The notes: a model not told the origin generated them from the letters alone. DNA of 44,383 nt from an uncultured Ferrovum sp. (GCA_903863375.1 CAIPBT010000126.1:1-44383); one strand, 5' to 3'. Counted from the stretch's first letter, positions 10,062 through 24,969 are shown. Program-made: numbers and translations.

Positions 10062-11786
10062 ATGCGCGCCTCGCAGTTTTTCATGTCCACCCTCAAGGAA
10101 GCACCCGGTGAGGCCGAGCTGGTCAGCCATCAGCTGATGCTGCGGGCCGGCCTGATCCGCCGGCTGGGCAGCGGGCTCTATACCTGGATGCCGCTTGGCC
10201 TGCGCGTGCTGCGCCGGGTGGAGGCGGTGGTCCGCGAGGAAATGAGCCGTGCCGGCGCCCTTGAACTGCTGATGCCGGCCGTCCAGCCGGCCGAGTTGTG
10301 GCAGGAAACCGGCCGCTGGGACCAGTTCGGCGAACAGATGCTGAAAATTCGCGACCGCCACGAGCGGGACTTCTGCTTCGGCCCCACCCACGAGGAAGTG
10401 ATCTGCGATGTGGCGCGCCGGGAAATCCGCAGCTACCGCCAGCTGCCGGTCAATTTCTACCAGATCCAGATGAAGTTCCGCGACGAGATCCGGCCGCGCT
10501 TTGGCGTGATGCGCGCCCGCGAATTTCTGATGAAGGATGCCTATTCCTTCCATGAGGACTATGCCTCGCTACAGGCCACTTATGAACGCATGTACGCCGC
10601 CTACACGGCGATCTTCCGCCGGCTGGGCCTGGTGTTCCGCGCGGTGGCCGCGGACACCGGCGCCATCGGCGGTTCCGGCTCGCACGAATTCCATGTGCTG
10701 GCCGATTCCGGCGAAGACGCCATCGCCTATTGTCCCGACTCTCCTTACATCTCCAACGTAGAACTGGCCGAAGCGCTGGCACCGGCCGGCGAGCGCCCGG
10801 CCCCTTCCCAGGCGCTCGCGCGCCGCGACACACCGGGCAAGACCACCTGCGCCGACGTCGCTGCCTTCCTGCAACTGCCGGTGACGCAGACCATCAAGGC
10901 CCTGCTGGGCAAGGATGGCGAGGGCGCGGCCGTCCTATTGCTGCTGCGCGGAGACCATGACCTGAACGATGTGAAGATCGGCAAGGTGGTGCCCGGCTGG
11001 CAGCTTGCGAGTGATGCCGAGATCACCGAACTGCTCGGCCCGGTGCGCGGTTACATGGGGCCGGTCGGCATCGACCGCAGCCGCATCCGCGTGGTGGCGG
11101 ACCGCAGTGCCGCCCATCTGGCCGACTTCGTCTGCGGCGCAAATGCCGCCCCGGTGCACCTGACCGGGGTGAACTTCGGCCGTGACCTGCCCGAACCCGA
11201 CCTGGTGGCGGATATCCGCAACGTGCTGGCCGGCGATCCCAGTCCGGATGGCCAGGGCCTGCTCGCCCTGGCGCGCGGCATCGAGGTGGGCCACATCTTT
11301 CAGCTGCGCACCAAGTACTCGAACGCCATGCAGGTCAGCTTCCTGGACCGCAACGGCAAAGCGACCACGCCGGAAATGGGCTGTTACGGTATCGGCGTGA
11401 GCCGGGTGGTGGCTGCCGCGATCGAACAGAATCATGATGCCCGCGGCATCCGCTTTCCGCGCGCTTTGGCTCCCTTCGACGTCTCGCTGATCCCGATGGG
11501 TCTGGGGCGCAGCGAACTGGTGCGCGAGGCCACCGAAGCGCTCTACGCCACGCTGCAAGCCGCCGGCATCGACGTGTTGCTGGATGATCGGGATGAGCGG
11601 CCCGGCGTGCTGCTGGCCGACCAGGAACTGATCGGCGTGCCCTTCCGGTTTGTGATCGGCGAGCGCGGTCTGAAGGAAGGCGTGCTCGAATTCCAGGCCC
11701 GCGATCAAGAAGAAGCGGTCAAGGTGCCGGTAGCAGAGGCCCTTGCCACCCTGCAGGCCGCGCTACAGGCGGCACAGACCGTCTGA
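10062..11786 (+). CDS. proS: Prolyl-tRNA synthetase (bacterial type, with editing domain)
   Basis: 574 residues, the length of bacterial ProS. Class II motif 1 lies around '[18 protein letters not shown]', motif 2 around '[25 protein letters not shown]' (split here only by position), and motif 3 near '[17 protein letters not shown]'. The YbaK-like insertion that deacylates Ala-tRNAPro occupies about residues 225-400 (for example '[14 protein letters not shown]'). The C-terminal anticodon-binding domain includes '[17 protein letters not shown]'. AGGA lies 7 nt before the ATG. It is divergent from the M28 gene and convergent with the lytic transglycosylase. Confidence 0.98.
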   Translation: MRASQFFMSTLKEAPGEAELVSHQLMLRAGLIRRLGSGLYTWMPLGLRVLRRVEAVVREEMSRAGALELLMPAVQPAELWQETGRWDQFGEQMLKIRDRHERDFCFGPTHEEVICDVARREIRSYRQLPVNFYQIQMKFRDEIRPRFGVMRAREFLMKDAYSFHEDYASLQATYERMYAAYTAIFRRLGLVFRAVAADTGAIGGSGSHEFHVLADSGEDAIAYCPDSPYISNVELAEALAPAGERPAPSQALARRDTPGKTTCADVAAFLQLPVTQTIKALLGKDGEGAAVLLLLRGDHDLNDVKIGKVVPGWQLASDAEITELLGPVRGYMGPVGIDRSRIRVVADRSAAHLADFVCGANAAPVHLTGVNFGRDLPEPDLVADIRNVLAGDPSPDGQGLLALARGIEVGHIFQLRTKYSNAMQVSFLDRNGKATTPEMGCYGIGVSRVVAAAIEQNHDARGIRFPRALAPFDVSLIPMGLGRSELVREATEALYATLQAAGIDVLLDDRDERPGVLLADQELIGVPFRFVIGERGLKEGVLEFQARDQEEAVKVPVAEALATLQAALQAAQTV

Positions 11787-11791
11787 GCGGC

Positions 11792-11884
11792 GCCGTCCGA
11801 TGCCGGGCGCGCGCGGCGCTGAGCGGCGTCACCCGGCACCGGGCGCGCTAAGCGCAGCCGTCCGATGCCGGGCGCGCGCGGCGC
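11792..11884. repeat. GC-rich degenerate tandem repeat between convergent genes
   Basis: A 28-bp sequence at 11792-11819 is repeated exactly at 11857-11884. A diverged copy lies between them (about 11825-11856), giving three units with a period near 32-33 bp. The core is GATGCCGGGCGCGCGCGGCG. It fills most of the 114 bp between the proS stop and the lytic transglycosylase stop and could fold strongly on either strand, though no T tract follows. Confidence 0.8.
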
Positions 11885-11900
11885 ACCCGGTTGCCCGTGG

Positions 11901-12605
11901 TCAGCGCAGGCGGGTGGATGCCCCGGCGCTGGCCAGCCCGGCGGATGCCCATTCTCGCCGCCAGGCTGCCAGCACCAGGTTGGGATACTGCGGCTGTCCC
12001 AGGCTGCCGTTGTAGCGGCCCAGCGCCCGGAACAGGTCGCCGTGCTCGCTGTCGACGTAATACCGCAGGATGGTGCAGCCAAAGCGCAGGTTGGTGCGCA
12101 GATGGAACAGATCCTGGCCGGCACCGCCAATCTCCCGCAGCCAGAAGGGCATCACCTGCATGTAACCCCGGGCCCCGACGGGCGACACCGCGTATTTGTG
12201 GAAGCCGCTTTCCACCTGGATGACGGCCAGCACCAGCTCCGGCTCCAGCCCTGCCCGGGTGGCCTCGTAATGGACAGTCCGCAGCAGGTCCAGCCGCTGG
12301 CGCAGGTCGGGGATACGGCCAGCCAGCCGCTCGGCGGTGCGCATCAGCCAGGTCCGTTCGGACGCCGGATCGGGCAAGCCGGTGCGATCGGTGGCCGAAT
12401 CTGCCACGCTGCGCGCCAGCAGCGAGCGCACCGAGGCCGACAGGGGCTCTTCGCGCTGCGCCCCCGCCCAGGCCGGTGTGCCCCAGGGTAACAGGGCACC
12501 CAGCAGCAAGCCGGCCAGCAGCAGACCGGGCGACCGGCCAAGCAACGGCGCGCGGCGCCAACGTGGTCTTGCAGGCGATGGGGAGGCGGCATTCAAGAAC
12601 ATCAT
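11901..12605 (-). CDS. Lytic murein transglycosylase (SLT domain)
   Basis: About 234 residues. A hydrophobic N-terminal signal segment (LLLAGLLLGALLPWG, then a probable AWA cleavage site) is followed by a single SLT domain. The catalytic glutamate lies in VIQVESGFHKYAVSP. 'GARGYMQVMPFW' gives the GxMQxMP substrate-binding motif, and 'ALGRYNGSLG' the conserved AYNxG-like motif. It would cleave peptidoglycan glycan strands to 1,6-anhydro products in the periplasm. I prefer the ATG at 12605 because upstream codons add residues before the signal; 12602 is also possible. It follows the TlpA-like gene after 62 bp on the same strand. Confidence 0.9.
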   Translation of the reverse strand: MMFLNAASPSPARPRWRRAPLLGRSPGLLLAGLLLGALLPWGTPAWAGAQREEPLSASVRSLLARSVADSATDRTGLPDPASERTWLMRTAERLAGRIPDLRQRLDLLRTVHYEATRAGLEPELVLAVIQVESGFHKYAVSPVGARGYMQVMPFWLREIGGAGQDLFHLRTNLRFGCTILRYYVDSEHGDLFRALGRYNGSLGQPQYPNLVLAAWRREWASAGLASAGASTRLR

Positions 12606-12667
12606 GCCGTCATGATAGCGGGGGTGCCTGGCCATCGGGAGGGGTTACGGCCCACCGAAGCGGCCGG

Positions 12668-13240
12668 TCAGTGGGCCGTCGCCGTCAGATGTTCCAGGTT
12701 CGCCCGGGTCAGCTTGCCAACGCCGGAATGCACCAGATGCCCATTGGGATCGTAGATGAAGGTGGCCGGCAGTCCGGAAAACTCGCCGAACTGGGCGGCA
12801 ATCTCGTCGCTGCCCAGCACGATCGGATAATGCACGCCCAGCTTGCCGGCAAAGCGGGTGATCTCCTCTCGTTGTTCCCAATCCATCGCCACGCCGATCA
12901 CCACCAGATCCCGCTGATGGCGCGCCTGCCAGACCGCCTCAAAATCGGGCATCTCGGCCACACACGGCGCACACCAGGTGGCCCAGAAGTTCACCACCAC
13001 CCACTTGCCATGGTAGCGCTGCAGGCTGTGCACGGCACCTGCCGTATCGGTGACCGTAAACGCCGGGCTGGCCGCATTTCCGGAGCTGGCGGCCCCCGCC
13101 GGGCTGGCCGACGCCCCGGCTGCTGCCGACGTTGCCGCCACCGCCATCAGCGGGAGCGCGGCGCACAGCCAGGTGGCCATCAGGCCGGCCAGGCTACCTC
13201 GCAGTGCAGAGCCAGCCGTCCGCCAGGCCGGTGTCCTCAT
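12668..13240 (-). CDS. TlpA-family thiol:disulfide oxidoreductase
   Basis: 190 residues: a hydrophobic signal/anchor near residues 15-36, an Ala/Ser/Gly linker, then a thioredoxin fold with FWATWCAPC (redox pair Cys90 and Cys93), the cis-Pro in SGLPATFIYD, and a TlpA-type insert 'AMDWEQREEITRFAGK'. It probably keeps periplasmic cysteines reduced, as in cytochrome c maturation. The start is uncertain: ATG 13240 gives a conventional signal peptide. ATGs at 13330 and 13324 lie behind a better Shine-Dalgarno (AGGA) but add about 30 polar residues. It is transcribed toward the lytic transglycosylase and divergent from the PilZ-like gene. Confidence 0.9.
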   Translation of the reverse strand: MRTPAWRTAGSALRGSLAGLMATWLCAALPLMAVAATSAAAGASASPAGAASSGNAASPAFTVTDTAGAVHSLQRYHGKWVVVNFWATWCAPCVAEMPDFEAVWQARHQRDLVVIGVAMDWEQREEITRFAGKLGVHYPIVLGSDEIAAQFGEFSGLPATFIYDPNGHLVHSGVGKLTRANLEHLTATAH

Positions 13241-13332
13241 CTGCGGGACCGCCGCCCCTATCTGGAGGACAGGCGTTCGCACAATCGTGTTCTTACGCCC
13301 GAAATAAGAGGTATTCACAAACATAAGCATGG

Positions 13333-13361
13333 TTCCTGTTTTGGTCAGACCTCGGGATAAT
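13333..13361 (+). promoter_or_regulatory. Possible promoter for the PilZ-like gene
   Basis: A weak -35 TTCCTG (13333-13338) and strong -10 GATAAT (13356-13361) are spaced by 17 bp, about 27 bp before the start codon. The leader would be very short. Confidence 0.45.
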
Positions 13362-13393
13362 GACTTACCCACTGCTTGGTGTCTCAGTCCGTC

Positions 13394-14942
13394 ATGACGT
13401 TCCATTTCGCAGTCCCTGAGCTGGCCGCGGCCCAACCGACGGTTGCCGAGCCGCAACATGCCAAGGCCCTGGCCGGCCATCTCGACCATCTGGGCCAGGC
13501 CGCAGCGCTGCAAGCGCTGTGCCAGTACCTGCACGAATCCAACCGGCTGCCACTGCGACCGGAAGATCGCCTGCAGGCGCTGGAAGCGCTGCAGCCAGCC
13601 ACCGAACGCTTGCTGGAAGACCTGGCCAACCTGTACATCACCCACCGCCTGCCGCTCACCGGTGAAGCGCGCGACGCGGCAGCGCAGGCGCGCAGCCTGC
13701 TGATCGAACTCGGTTATGGCTACAAACGCGTGTTGATGGAATACACGCACAAACTCACCACCGAAGGGCGGCGCACCCTGCCCTTCCTGCTCAGCCGGCT
13801 GATGCGGGTGCTGGCCACCAGCCTCTCGTCGGCCTACAGCACCTACTCCCCAACCCCGGCCGGCACCTGGCAGGAACTGCACCAGCTCTACCACTACGCC
13901 TCGTTCTACGGCCTCGACCGGCACGCCCTGAATGCGGGGGAAGATGGTCAGCCCCCGGCCACTCTGGCTTCGATCTACCGTGAAGTGCTGCTGTTTGCCC
14001 TGATTGACCCCTATCATCTGCAACCGGGTGAAGCCCGCACGGTGCAGATCCTGGTCGGTCATTTCCAGCGCTTCCTGCAGATCGAGCCCTACCGGGAGGA
14101 CGAGAACGGTGCCGGCCTGTTCCTTATCCAGACCAGCCAGGACAAGCCACCGCGACCGCTCAGCATGATGGGCGGCACGGTCATCGCCCCGATGGACAAG
14201 CTGCTTGATGCGCGTGAACTGATCCAGTACGTGCATCTCGTGCGTCAGCGCTATGAAGATGGCGACAACACCGAACTTGCTGCCCTGCCGATCACGGAAG
14301 GTCGCCTGGCCCTGCTTGCCCTGTTGACCCGGCTGGAACGTCATTGGTCATCACCGCCACGGCGCGCCTTCCACCGTCAGCCTGGTCGCCATGTGCTGGA
14401 ACTCGCCCCGGGTCTGCAAGCGATTGCCGCGCTGGCCGCACCGGACCTGAGCGCACCGGCGGCCGATGGTCGACGCCCGGTCAGCCTTCCGGGGGGCGCG
14501 GGTCGTAACAGCCAAGCCAGTGAACGCTGGCAAGTGATCAACGAAAGCCCGGGGGGGCTAGCCCTGCGTCAGGACAGCAAGGTACCCACCCGGGTGGTGG
14601 TAGGTGAGCAGATCGCGGTGCGCCATGCCGAATCCGGCGCCTGGCAGCCCGGCGTGGTGCGCTGGGTGCACGATGCGCCCGACAGCGTGCTGGAGTGTGG
14701 TGTGCAACTGCAGGCACCGCGCCTTCAGGTGCTTACCCTGCGCCTGGATGCCGCCGACAGCCCGGCACGGCCGGCGCTGCAGCTGCCGGCCCTGGCCAAC
14801 CTGCAGCGGCCTGCCTTGCTGGTGCTGGCGCGTGGCAGCTTCGGTGCTGGCCGGCAATGCTGGGTGAATGGTCCGGAGGGCACCGCCGTGTTGCGCATGA
14901 CCCGTCTGGAAGATCATACCCAGAGCGTGGAAATGGTCGAGT

Positions 14943-14956
<14 letters not shown>
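13394..14956 (+). CDS. PilZ-like domain protein of unknown function
   Basis: 520 residues with no signal peptide, so probably cytoplasmic. Residues 1-350 are mostly helical and match no domain I can name with confidence. The C-terminal 150 residues look like a PilZ-type beta barrel: 'WQVINESPGGLAL' contains the N-x-S-x-x-G signature (Asn383), followed by 'VVGEQIAVRH' and 'GVVRWVHD', in the style of PilZ strands. The upstream RxxxR half of the c-di-GMP site is not clear, so nucleotide binding is uncertain. It could couple c-di-GMP to an effector. The 3' end overlaps the convergent YihY gene by 14 bp. Confidence 0.6.
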
Positions 14957-18406
<3,450 letters not shown>

Positions 18407-18473
18407 GACAGACGCTCCTCTAGGATGGCACCGCACCTTTGGCGCGATTGTATCGCCGGCCCGCAGGCAGGGG

Positions 18474-19268
18474 TTATTCCACCTTGCGCGGTGGCACCTT
18501 CAGATGCGCAGTACGGTTGCGCCGGAAGCGGCCGAACCGGCTCAGCGCCCACAGCACGTAGCCATGCAGGGCATAAGCGGCAAACAGCGCGAACAGCACG
18601 CGCGCCTGGTCGATGGTGATTACCACGAAAGCCAGCATCACCACCAGCACCATCCAGAACGGCACGGCGCGGCGCAGGTTGATGTCCTTGAAGCTGTAGA
18701 ACTTGACGTTCGACACCATGGTCAGGCCGGCAAACAGGGTAAGCACCCAGGCAAACCAGTGGATGTCACGCCCCACCACCTGATATTCACCATGCAGCAC
18801 CCAGACCAGACCGCCGATCAGGGCGGCCGCAGCCGGGCTCGGCAGGCCAATGAACCAGCGCTTGTCCACGCTGCCGATCTGCGTGTTGAACCGCGCCAGC
18901 CGCAGGGCGGCACCACAGCAGTAGACGAAGGCCGCCAGCCAGCCCAGCTTGCCCATACCGCGCAGGGCCCACTCGTACATCAGCAGGCTGGGTGCCGCCC
19001 CGAACGAGACCATGTCCGAGAGGCTGTCGTATTCGGCGCCAAAGGCACTTTGCGTGCGGGTCAGACGCGCCACCCGGCCATCCAGGCCATCCAGCACCAT
19101 GGCGACGAAGATCGCCTGGGCCGAATCAACAAAGTTGCCGTTCATCGCCATCACGATGGCGTAGAAGCCGGAAAACAGGGCTGCCGTGGTAAAGGCATTG
19201 GGCAGCAGGTAGATACCCCGGCGGCGAACGCCGCTCACCAGCGGATCCGGCAATTGCTCAGCCATCAT
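18474..19268 (-). CDS. pssA: CDP-diacylglycerol-serine O-phosphatidyltransferase
   Basis: 264 residues, an integral membrane CDP-alcohol phosphatidyltransferase of the type II (Bacillus-like) class rather than the E. coli PLD-like class. The diagnostic DG-x2-AR-x8-G-x3-D-x3-D motif is read from [20 protein letters not shown] onward into YDSLSD. About seven hydrophobic segments follow the '[19 protein letters not shown]' helix. The product phosphatidylserine is the substrate of the adjacent Psd. The gene lies 18 bp after psd on the same strand. Confidence 0.97.
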   Translation of the reverse strand: MMAEQLPDPLVSGVRRRGIYLLPNAFTTAALFSGFYAIVMAMNGNFVDSAQAIFVAMVLDGLDGRVARLTRTQSAFGAEYDSLSDMVSFGAAPSLLMYEWALRGMGKLGWLAAFVYCCGAALRLARFNTQIGSVDKRWFIGLPSPAAAALIGGLVWVLHGEYQVVGRDIHWFAWVLTLFAGLTMVSNVKFYSFKDINLRRAVPFWMVLVVMLAFVVITIDQARVLFALFAAYALHGYVLWALSRFGRFRRNRTAHLKVPPRKVE

Positions 19269-19286
19269 GACTCCTTGCGTGAGAGA

Positions 19287-19937
19287 TCAGGGCAGTTCGG
19301 CCAGCGTGGTCAGCGCCGCCGACACCCGATCGCCAATCGCCACCCGCACGCGTGCTTCGGGTGGCAGATACAGGTCGACCCGCGATCCGAAGCGGATGAA
19401 ACCGTAGCGCTCGCCACGCACCAGCGTGGCCCCGACGGCGGTGTAGCACAGGATGCGCCGGGCAATCAGGCCGGCCACCTGCACGCAGGTGATGCGATGT
19501 CCCGACGTGGTCTGCAGGCAGATTGCATTTCGTTCGTTGTGCTCCGAGGCCTTGTCGAGATCGGCATTGACGAATTTGCCGGGATGATAGGTGATCGCGG
19601 TCACCGTGCCGTCCACCGGACTGCGGTTGGAGTGCACGTTGAACACGTTCATGAACACGCTGATCTTGATCGCCGGCCGGTTCAGCCAGGGGTCGGTGAC
19701 AGGCATCACCGCCACGATGCGGCCATCGGCGGGCGACACCACCGCCTGTGCCGGTGCCGTGACCAGACGCGCCGGGTCGCGGAAAAATTGCAGCACGAAC
19801 AGCGCGAATAGCCACAGGGGAAGCCCCCATGGCCATCCCGCCACCGCCGTAACCAGAGCAGCAGCCAGGAAGCTGCCGCCGAGGTACGGCCATCCCTCAC
19901 GGGCAATGAGGGGGTGGGGATAGTGCGACTGGCTCAC
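19287..19937 (-). CDS. psd: Phosphatidylserine decarboxylase proenzyme (short type)
   Basis: 216 residues, the compact Psd form. One N-terminal hydrophobic segment (about 21-50) anchors it to the inner membrane. Self-cleavage at Gly184-Ser185 in [11 protein letters not shown] generates the pyruvoyl cofactor. '[10 protein letters not shown]' and '[16 protein letters not shown]' are the other conserved blocks, with the Asp and His catalytic residues. It converts phosphatidylserine to phosphatidylethanolamine. The start codon is directly adjacent to the ilvC stop codon (no intergenic base), which implies translational coupling. Confidence 0.97.
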   Translation of the reverse strand: MSQSHYPHPLIAREGWPYLGGSFLAAALVTAVAGWPWGLPLWLFALFVLQFFRDPARLVTAPAQAVVSPADGRIVAVMPVTDPWLNRPAIKISVFMNVFNVHSNRSPVDGTVTAITYHPGKFVNADLDKASEHNERNAICLQTTSGHRITCVQVAGLIARRILCYTAVGATLVRGERYGFIRFGSRVDLYLPPEARVRVAIGDRVSAALTTLAELP

Positions 19938-21542
<1,605 letters not shown>

Positions 21543-21546
<4 letters not shown>

Positions 21547-23255
21547 AGGTCCTCCGAACCGAGCAGCATTTCAGTCAGGCCCTTGCCCCCGGGCACCATG
21601 GGGAACACGTTCTCGGTCTGGTCGGTCTGGAAGTCGAGGAACACGGTGCGGTTTTTCAGGGCAAACGCTTCGCGCATCACCGCCTCGACATCCTGCGGCC
21701 GGTCGATGCGGAAGCCGACGTGGCCATAGCTCTCGGCCAGCTTGACGAAGTCAGGCAGCGCTTCCATATAGGACTCGGACTGCCGGTTGCCATGCTGCAG
21801 CTCTTGCCACTGGCGCACCATGCCCAGGTAGCGGTTGTTCAGGTTGACGATCTTGATCGGCAGGCTGTACTGCTTGCAGGTGGACAGTTCCTGGATGCAC
21901 ATCTGGATGCTGGCCTCGCCGGTGACGCAGGCCACCGTGGCGTCCGGGTGGGCAAACTGCACGCCCATCGCCGACGGCAGTCCGAAACCCATCGTGCCCA
22001 GGCCACCGGAGTTGATCCAGCGGCGCGGCTCGTCGAAGCGGTAATACTGGGCGGCCCACATCTGGTGCTGTCCGACATCGGACGTGACAAAGGCATCACC
22101 GCCGGTCACCTTCCACAGCGTCTCGATCACGCTCTGTGGCTTGATGATCTCGGTGTTGCTGCGGTCGTAGCCCAGGCAGTCGCGCCCACGCCAGGTGTCG
22201 ATCTGCGCCCACCAGTCAGCCAGGGCAGCCGCATCCGGCTTGTGCTCGCTGGCTGCCAGCAAGCGCAGCATCTCTTCCACCACGTCGTTGATGTTGCCCA
22301 CGATGGGTACATCCACCTTGACGCGTTTCGAAATCGACGACGGGTCGATGTCGATGTGGATGATGCGTCGGCCCGCCTGGAAGAAGTGCTCCGGGTTGCC
22401 GATCACGCGATCGTCGAAACGCGCGCCCACGGCCAGCAGCACATCACAGCCCTGCATGGCAAGGTTGGCTTCATAGGTGCCGTGCATGCCCAGCATGCCG
22501 ACAAACTGCTTGTCGCTGGCGGGATAGGCGCCCAGGCCCATCAGCGTGTTGGTGCAGGGAAAACCCAGGTGGCGCACCAGCTTGGTCAGGTTGGGGGCGG
22601 CATCGCCAAGCACCACCCCGCCGCCGGCGTAGATCATCGGCCGCTTGGCTTCCAGCAGCATCTGCACGGCCTTCTTGATCTGGCCGGCGTGCCCCTTGGT
22701 GACCGGGTTGTACGAGCGCATGGTGACGCTCGTCGGATAGTCGTACTCTGCCATCTGCTGGCTGACATCCTTCGGGATGTCAACCAGCACCGGCCCCGGC
22801 CGCCCGGTGGTGGCCACATAAAAGGCCTTCTTGATGGTGGTGGCCAGTTCGGCCACATCCTTCACCAGGAAGTTGTGCTTCACGCAGGGCCGGGTGATGC
22901 CGACCGTATCCACTTCCTGGAAGGCGTCCAGGCCGATGGCGCGGGTGGGCACCTGGCCGCTGATGATCACCATCGGGATCGAATCGAGGTATGCCGTGGC
23001 AATGCCGGTCACCGCATTGGTGACCCCGGGACCACTGGTGACCAGAGCCACGCCGGGGCGACCGCAGGCGCGCGCATACCCGTCCGCCGCATGCACGGCT
23101 GCCTGCTCGTGCCGCACCAGGATGTGCTTGACCTTGTCCTGGTTGAAGATTGCGTCGTAGATGTAGAGTACTGCACCGCCCGGATAACCGAAGATGTAGT
23201 CAACACCTTCCTCGGCCAGGCAGCGCAGCGTGATTTCAGCGCCGGAGAGTTGCAT
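21543..23255 (-). CDS. ilvB: Acetolactate synthase, large (catalytic) subunit
   Basis: 570 residues; a thiamine diphosphate- and FAD-dependent enzyme making acetolactate or acetohydroxybutyrate from pyruvate. 'YIFGYPGGAVLYIYDAIF' starts the PYR domain. The catalytic ThDP glutamate is in RHEQAAVHAADGYARA. The C-terminal PP domain carries the GDG-type motif as 'VTGEASIQMCIQELSTC', followed by 'NNRYLGMVRQWQE'. Note that the usual TGDGS reads TGEAS here, with Glu for the Mg-binding Asp. It is the first gene of the operon, and the start ATG at 23255 lies about 35 nt from the predicted transcription start. Confidence 0.96.
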
Positions 23256-23301
23256 TGCGGGAGACCCTGATCATGACCTCTGCGTGCGGGGCAGTGTCAC
23301 G

Positions 23302-23329
23302 TATATAATTAAGTGGGAACCCGAAACAA
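23302..23329 (-). promoter_or_regulatory. Overlapping divergent promoter region for ilvB (-) and the sigma factor operon (+)
   Basis: On the minus strand TTGTTT (23324-23329) and TATATA (23302-23307) are spaced by 16 bp, suited to ilvB. On the plus strand a perfect TATAAT (23304-23309) overlaps the same bases, but no good -35 stands 17 bp upstream; an activator or alternative sigma factor could substitute. The two transcripts would compete for this site. No leader peptide or attenuator is visible before ilvB. Confidence 0.5.
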
Positions 23330-23375
23330 TAAGCCCTGCGATAGCGCAGGTCAAGGTGGCAGGAAGGGCAGCAAA

Positions 23376-23942
23376 CTGGCAACGCACAAGGAACTCTCCG
23401 ACTTTCTCGCCGGTGTCGAGCGCCGTGCCTACAAGCACGCCTTCTTTGCGGTCCGCGACGAACAGGCGGCCCTGGATATCGTCCAGGAGGCCATGCTCAA
23501 GCTGACCGAGCGGTATGGCGACCGGCCGGCCGAGGAGCTGCCGCTGGTGTTCCAGCGCATCCTGCAGAATGCCACCACCGATCACTTCCGCCGCTCCAAG
23601 GTGCGCAACACCTGGACGCGACTTTTTTCATCGTTTTTCAGCAAGGATGAGGAAGAGGAGCATGATGTGCTGGAGATGCTGGAGGCGCAGCAGGACCACC
23701 CGCATTTCCCGGGGCCGGAAATGGCCCTTGACCAGCAGCAAACCCTGACCGAAATCGAACACGCGCTGGAAAAGTTGCCAGCGCGTCAACGCGAAGCCTT
23801 CCTGCTGCGTTACTGGGAGGAATTGGATGTTGCCGAGACGGCGTCCGTGATGGGATGCTCCGAAGGGAGCGTGAAAACCCATTGCTCACGGGCTGTACAC
23901 GCCTTGGCTGCGGTGCTTGGCCCACGGGGGGTGAAACGATGA
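23376..23942 (+). CDS. ECF-like RNA polymerase sigma factor (probable CTG start)
   Basis: About 188 residues with sigma region 2 ('DEQAALDIVQEAMLKLTERY', then 'FQRILQNATTDHFRR' at the 2.4 helix) and region 4 ('LPARQREAFLLRYWEELD', then the helix-turn-helix 'SEGSVKTHCSRAVHALA'). An acidic linker, KDEEEEHD, joins them. Start: family members begin with a short segment before KELSDFL. Here that position is CTG at 23376, placed 7 nt after AGGAAGGG (23361-23368). The only other in-frame start is GTG 23313, which lies before the transcription start predicted from TATAAT 23304-23309. The last 4 bp overlap the DUF3619 gene. Regulon unknown. Confidence 0.88.
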   Translation: MATHKELSDFLAGVERRAYKHAFFAVRDEQAALDIVQEAMLKLTERYGDRPAEELPLVFQRILQNATTDHFRRSKVRNTWTRLFSSFFSKDEEEEHDVLEMLEAQQDHPHFPGPEMALDQQQTLTEIEHALEKLPARQREAFLLRYWEELDVAETASVMGCSEGSVKTHCSRAVHALAAVLGPRGVKR

Positions 23943-24346
23943 ACGAAGAACAGTTTGGACGGCACATCTGCCAGCAGCTAAGCGAAGGCTCGCGCCAACT
24001 GGATGGTATTGTGATGAGCCGGCTGGAGCAGGCCCGTCACCGAGCCCTGGCGAGCGCACGCGTCGCGGAACGTGACCAGATCATGGCCAGCAACACCAGC
24101 CAGGTCGGCAGCACCGTGCTCGGCTTTCATGAGGAAGCTGACCACGGTCATTTCCATCACCTGCGCATGCTGTTCGTCGGTCTGGCACTGCTCGCCATGA
24201 TGGGCGGGATGGCTTATTGGCAACAGGCAACCGACGACGACGACAACGATCAGGGCTTGCTGGATGCCAAGATGCTGTCCAGTGACCTGCCGCTCTACAC
24301 CTTCCTGCACCCGGACTTCAAGGAATGGGTCAACAGCTCGCGCTGA
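23939..24346 (+). CDS. DUF3619 family single-pass membrane protein (candidate anti-sigma factor)
   Basis: 135 residues. A cytoplasmic-type N-terminus (about 75 residues, 'FGRHICQQLSEGSRQLDG') is followed by one transmembrane helix (LRMLFVGLALLAMMGGMAYW) and an acidic segment DDDDND. The C-terminus is short and would be periplasmic. The family has no described function. Start overlap (ATGA) with the sigma factor gene and the N-in single-helix topology match classical anti-sigma factors, but no zinc motif (HxxxCxxC) is present, so the role is an inference. Confidence 0.8.
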   Translation: MNEEQFGRHICQQLSEGSRQLDGIVMSRLEQARHRALASARVAERDQIMASNTSQVGSTVLGFHEEADHGHFHHLRMLFVGLALLAMMGGMAYWQQATDDDDNDQGLLDAKMLSSDLPLYTFLHPDFKEWVNSSR

Positions 24347-24942
24347 CCCATGCCCGCGCCAGCCGCCTGGCGGCGCGGTCCGAACCGGCCCAGCACCGGC
24401 GTCGACGACGTGGCCTTGCGCGACTCGCATCGCTGCTGCTGGCGGCCCTGCTGCTGTGTGGCCTTCCCTCGGTTGGCAGCGCGGCTGCCCCCAGTGACCC
24501 GGGACCCCGCTGGGAAACGCTCGACCCCGCCTTGCGCCAAGTGCTGGCGCCCGTGGCTGCTGACTGGAACACCATGCCGGGCTTCCAGCGTCAGCGGCTG
24601 GTCAACGCCGCCAAGCACTTCCCGCAACTGACGCCGATCGAGCAGCAGCGCTTTCTCAACCGCCTGCCGCAGTGGGCGAAGCTGCCGCACGAGACCCGAC
24701 TGGAAGCGCGCGACACCTTCCGTAAATACCACGCCCTGCCGAGCGACAAGAAGGAAGCCATCAAGAAGCGCTGGACCAAGACCATCGGTGGTTCGGAACC
24801 CACCACCTCGGCGGCTGGAACGACAGCACCCTCGCACCATGGCGCGCAGGCCGCGCCACCGGCGGGCCCGGCGAGCAACGGCATGACGGCCGCGCCAGGC
24901 AGCGCTGCAGAGCCAGCCACGCTGCCCACCGCCGCGCGCTGA
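24325..24942 (+). CDS. DUF3106 family secreted protein
   Basis: 205 residues. A basic stretch (RRRRRG) precedes a hydrophobic signal segment ending near SVGSAAAP, so export to the periplasm is likely. The mature part has the DUF3106 repeats of W/L/P positions ('WETLDPALRQVLAPVA', 'WNTMPGFQRQRLVNAAKHFP'), then a low-complexity Ala/Pro/Ser/Thr tail. Function unknown. The start at 24325 overlaps DUF3619 by 22 bp and leaves an unusually long N-region (about 35 residues). No better in-frame start was found. Confidence 0.75.
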   Translation: MGQQLALTHARASRLAARSEPAQHRRRRRGLARLASLLLAALLLCGLPSVGSAAAPSDPGPRWETLDPALRQVLAPVAADWNTMPGFQRQRLVNAAKHFPQLTPIEQQRFLNRLPQWAKLPHETRLEARDTFRKYHALPSDKKEAIKKRWTKTIGGSEPTTSAAGTTAPSHHGAQAAPPAGPASNGMTAAPGSAAEPATLPTAAR

Positions 24943-24969
24943 GCCCAGCGCTGGGCGGGCACACCGCAG

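Noticed and set aside
12668-14344. A 558-codon open frame on the minus strand
   Set aside because: Only its last 190 codons (TlpA-like) show homology-type sequence. The rest is antisense to the PilZ-like gene and lacks domain features.
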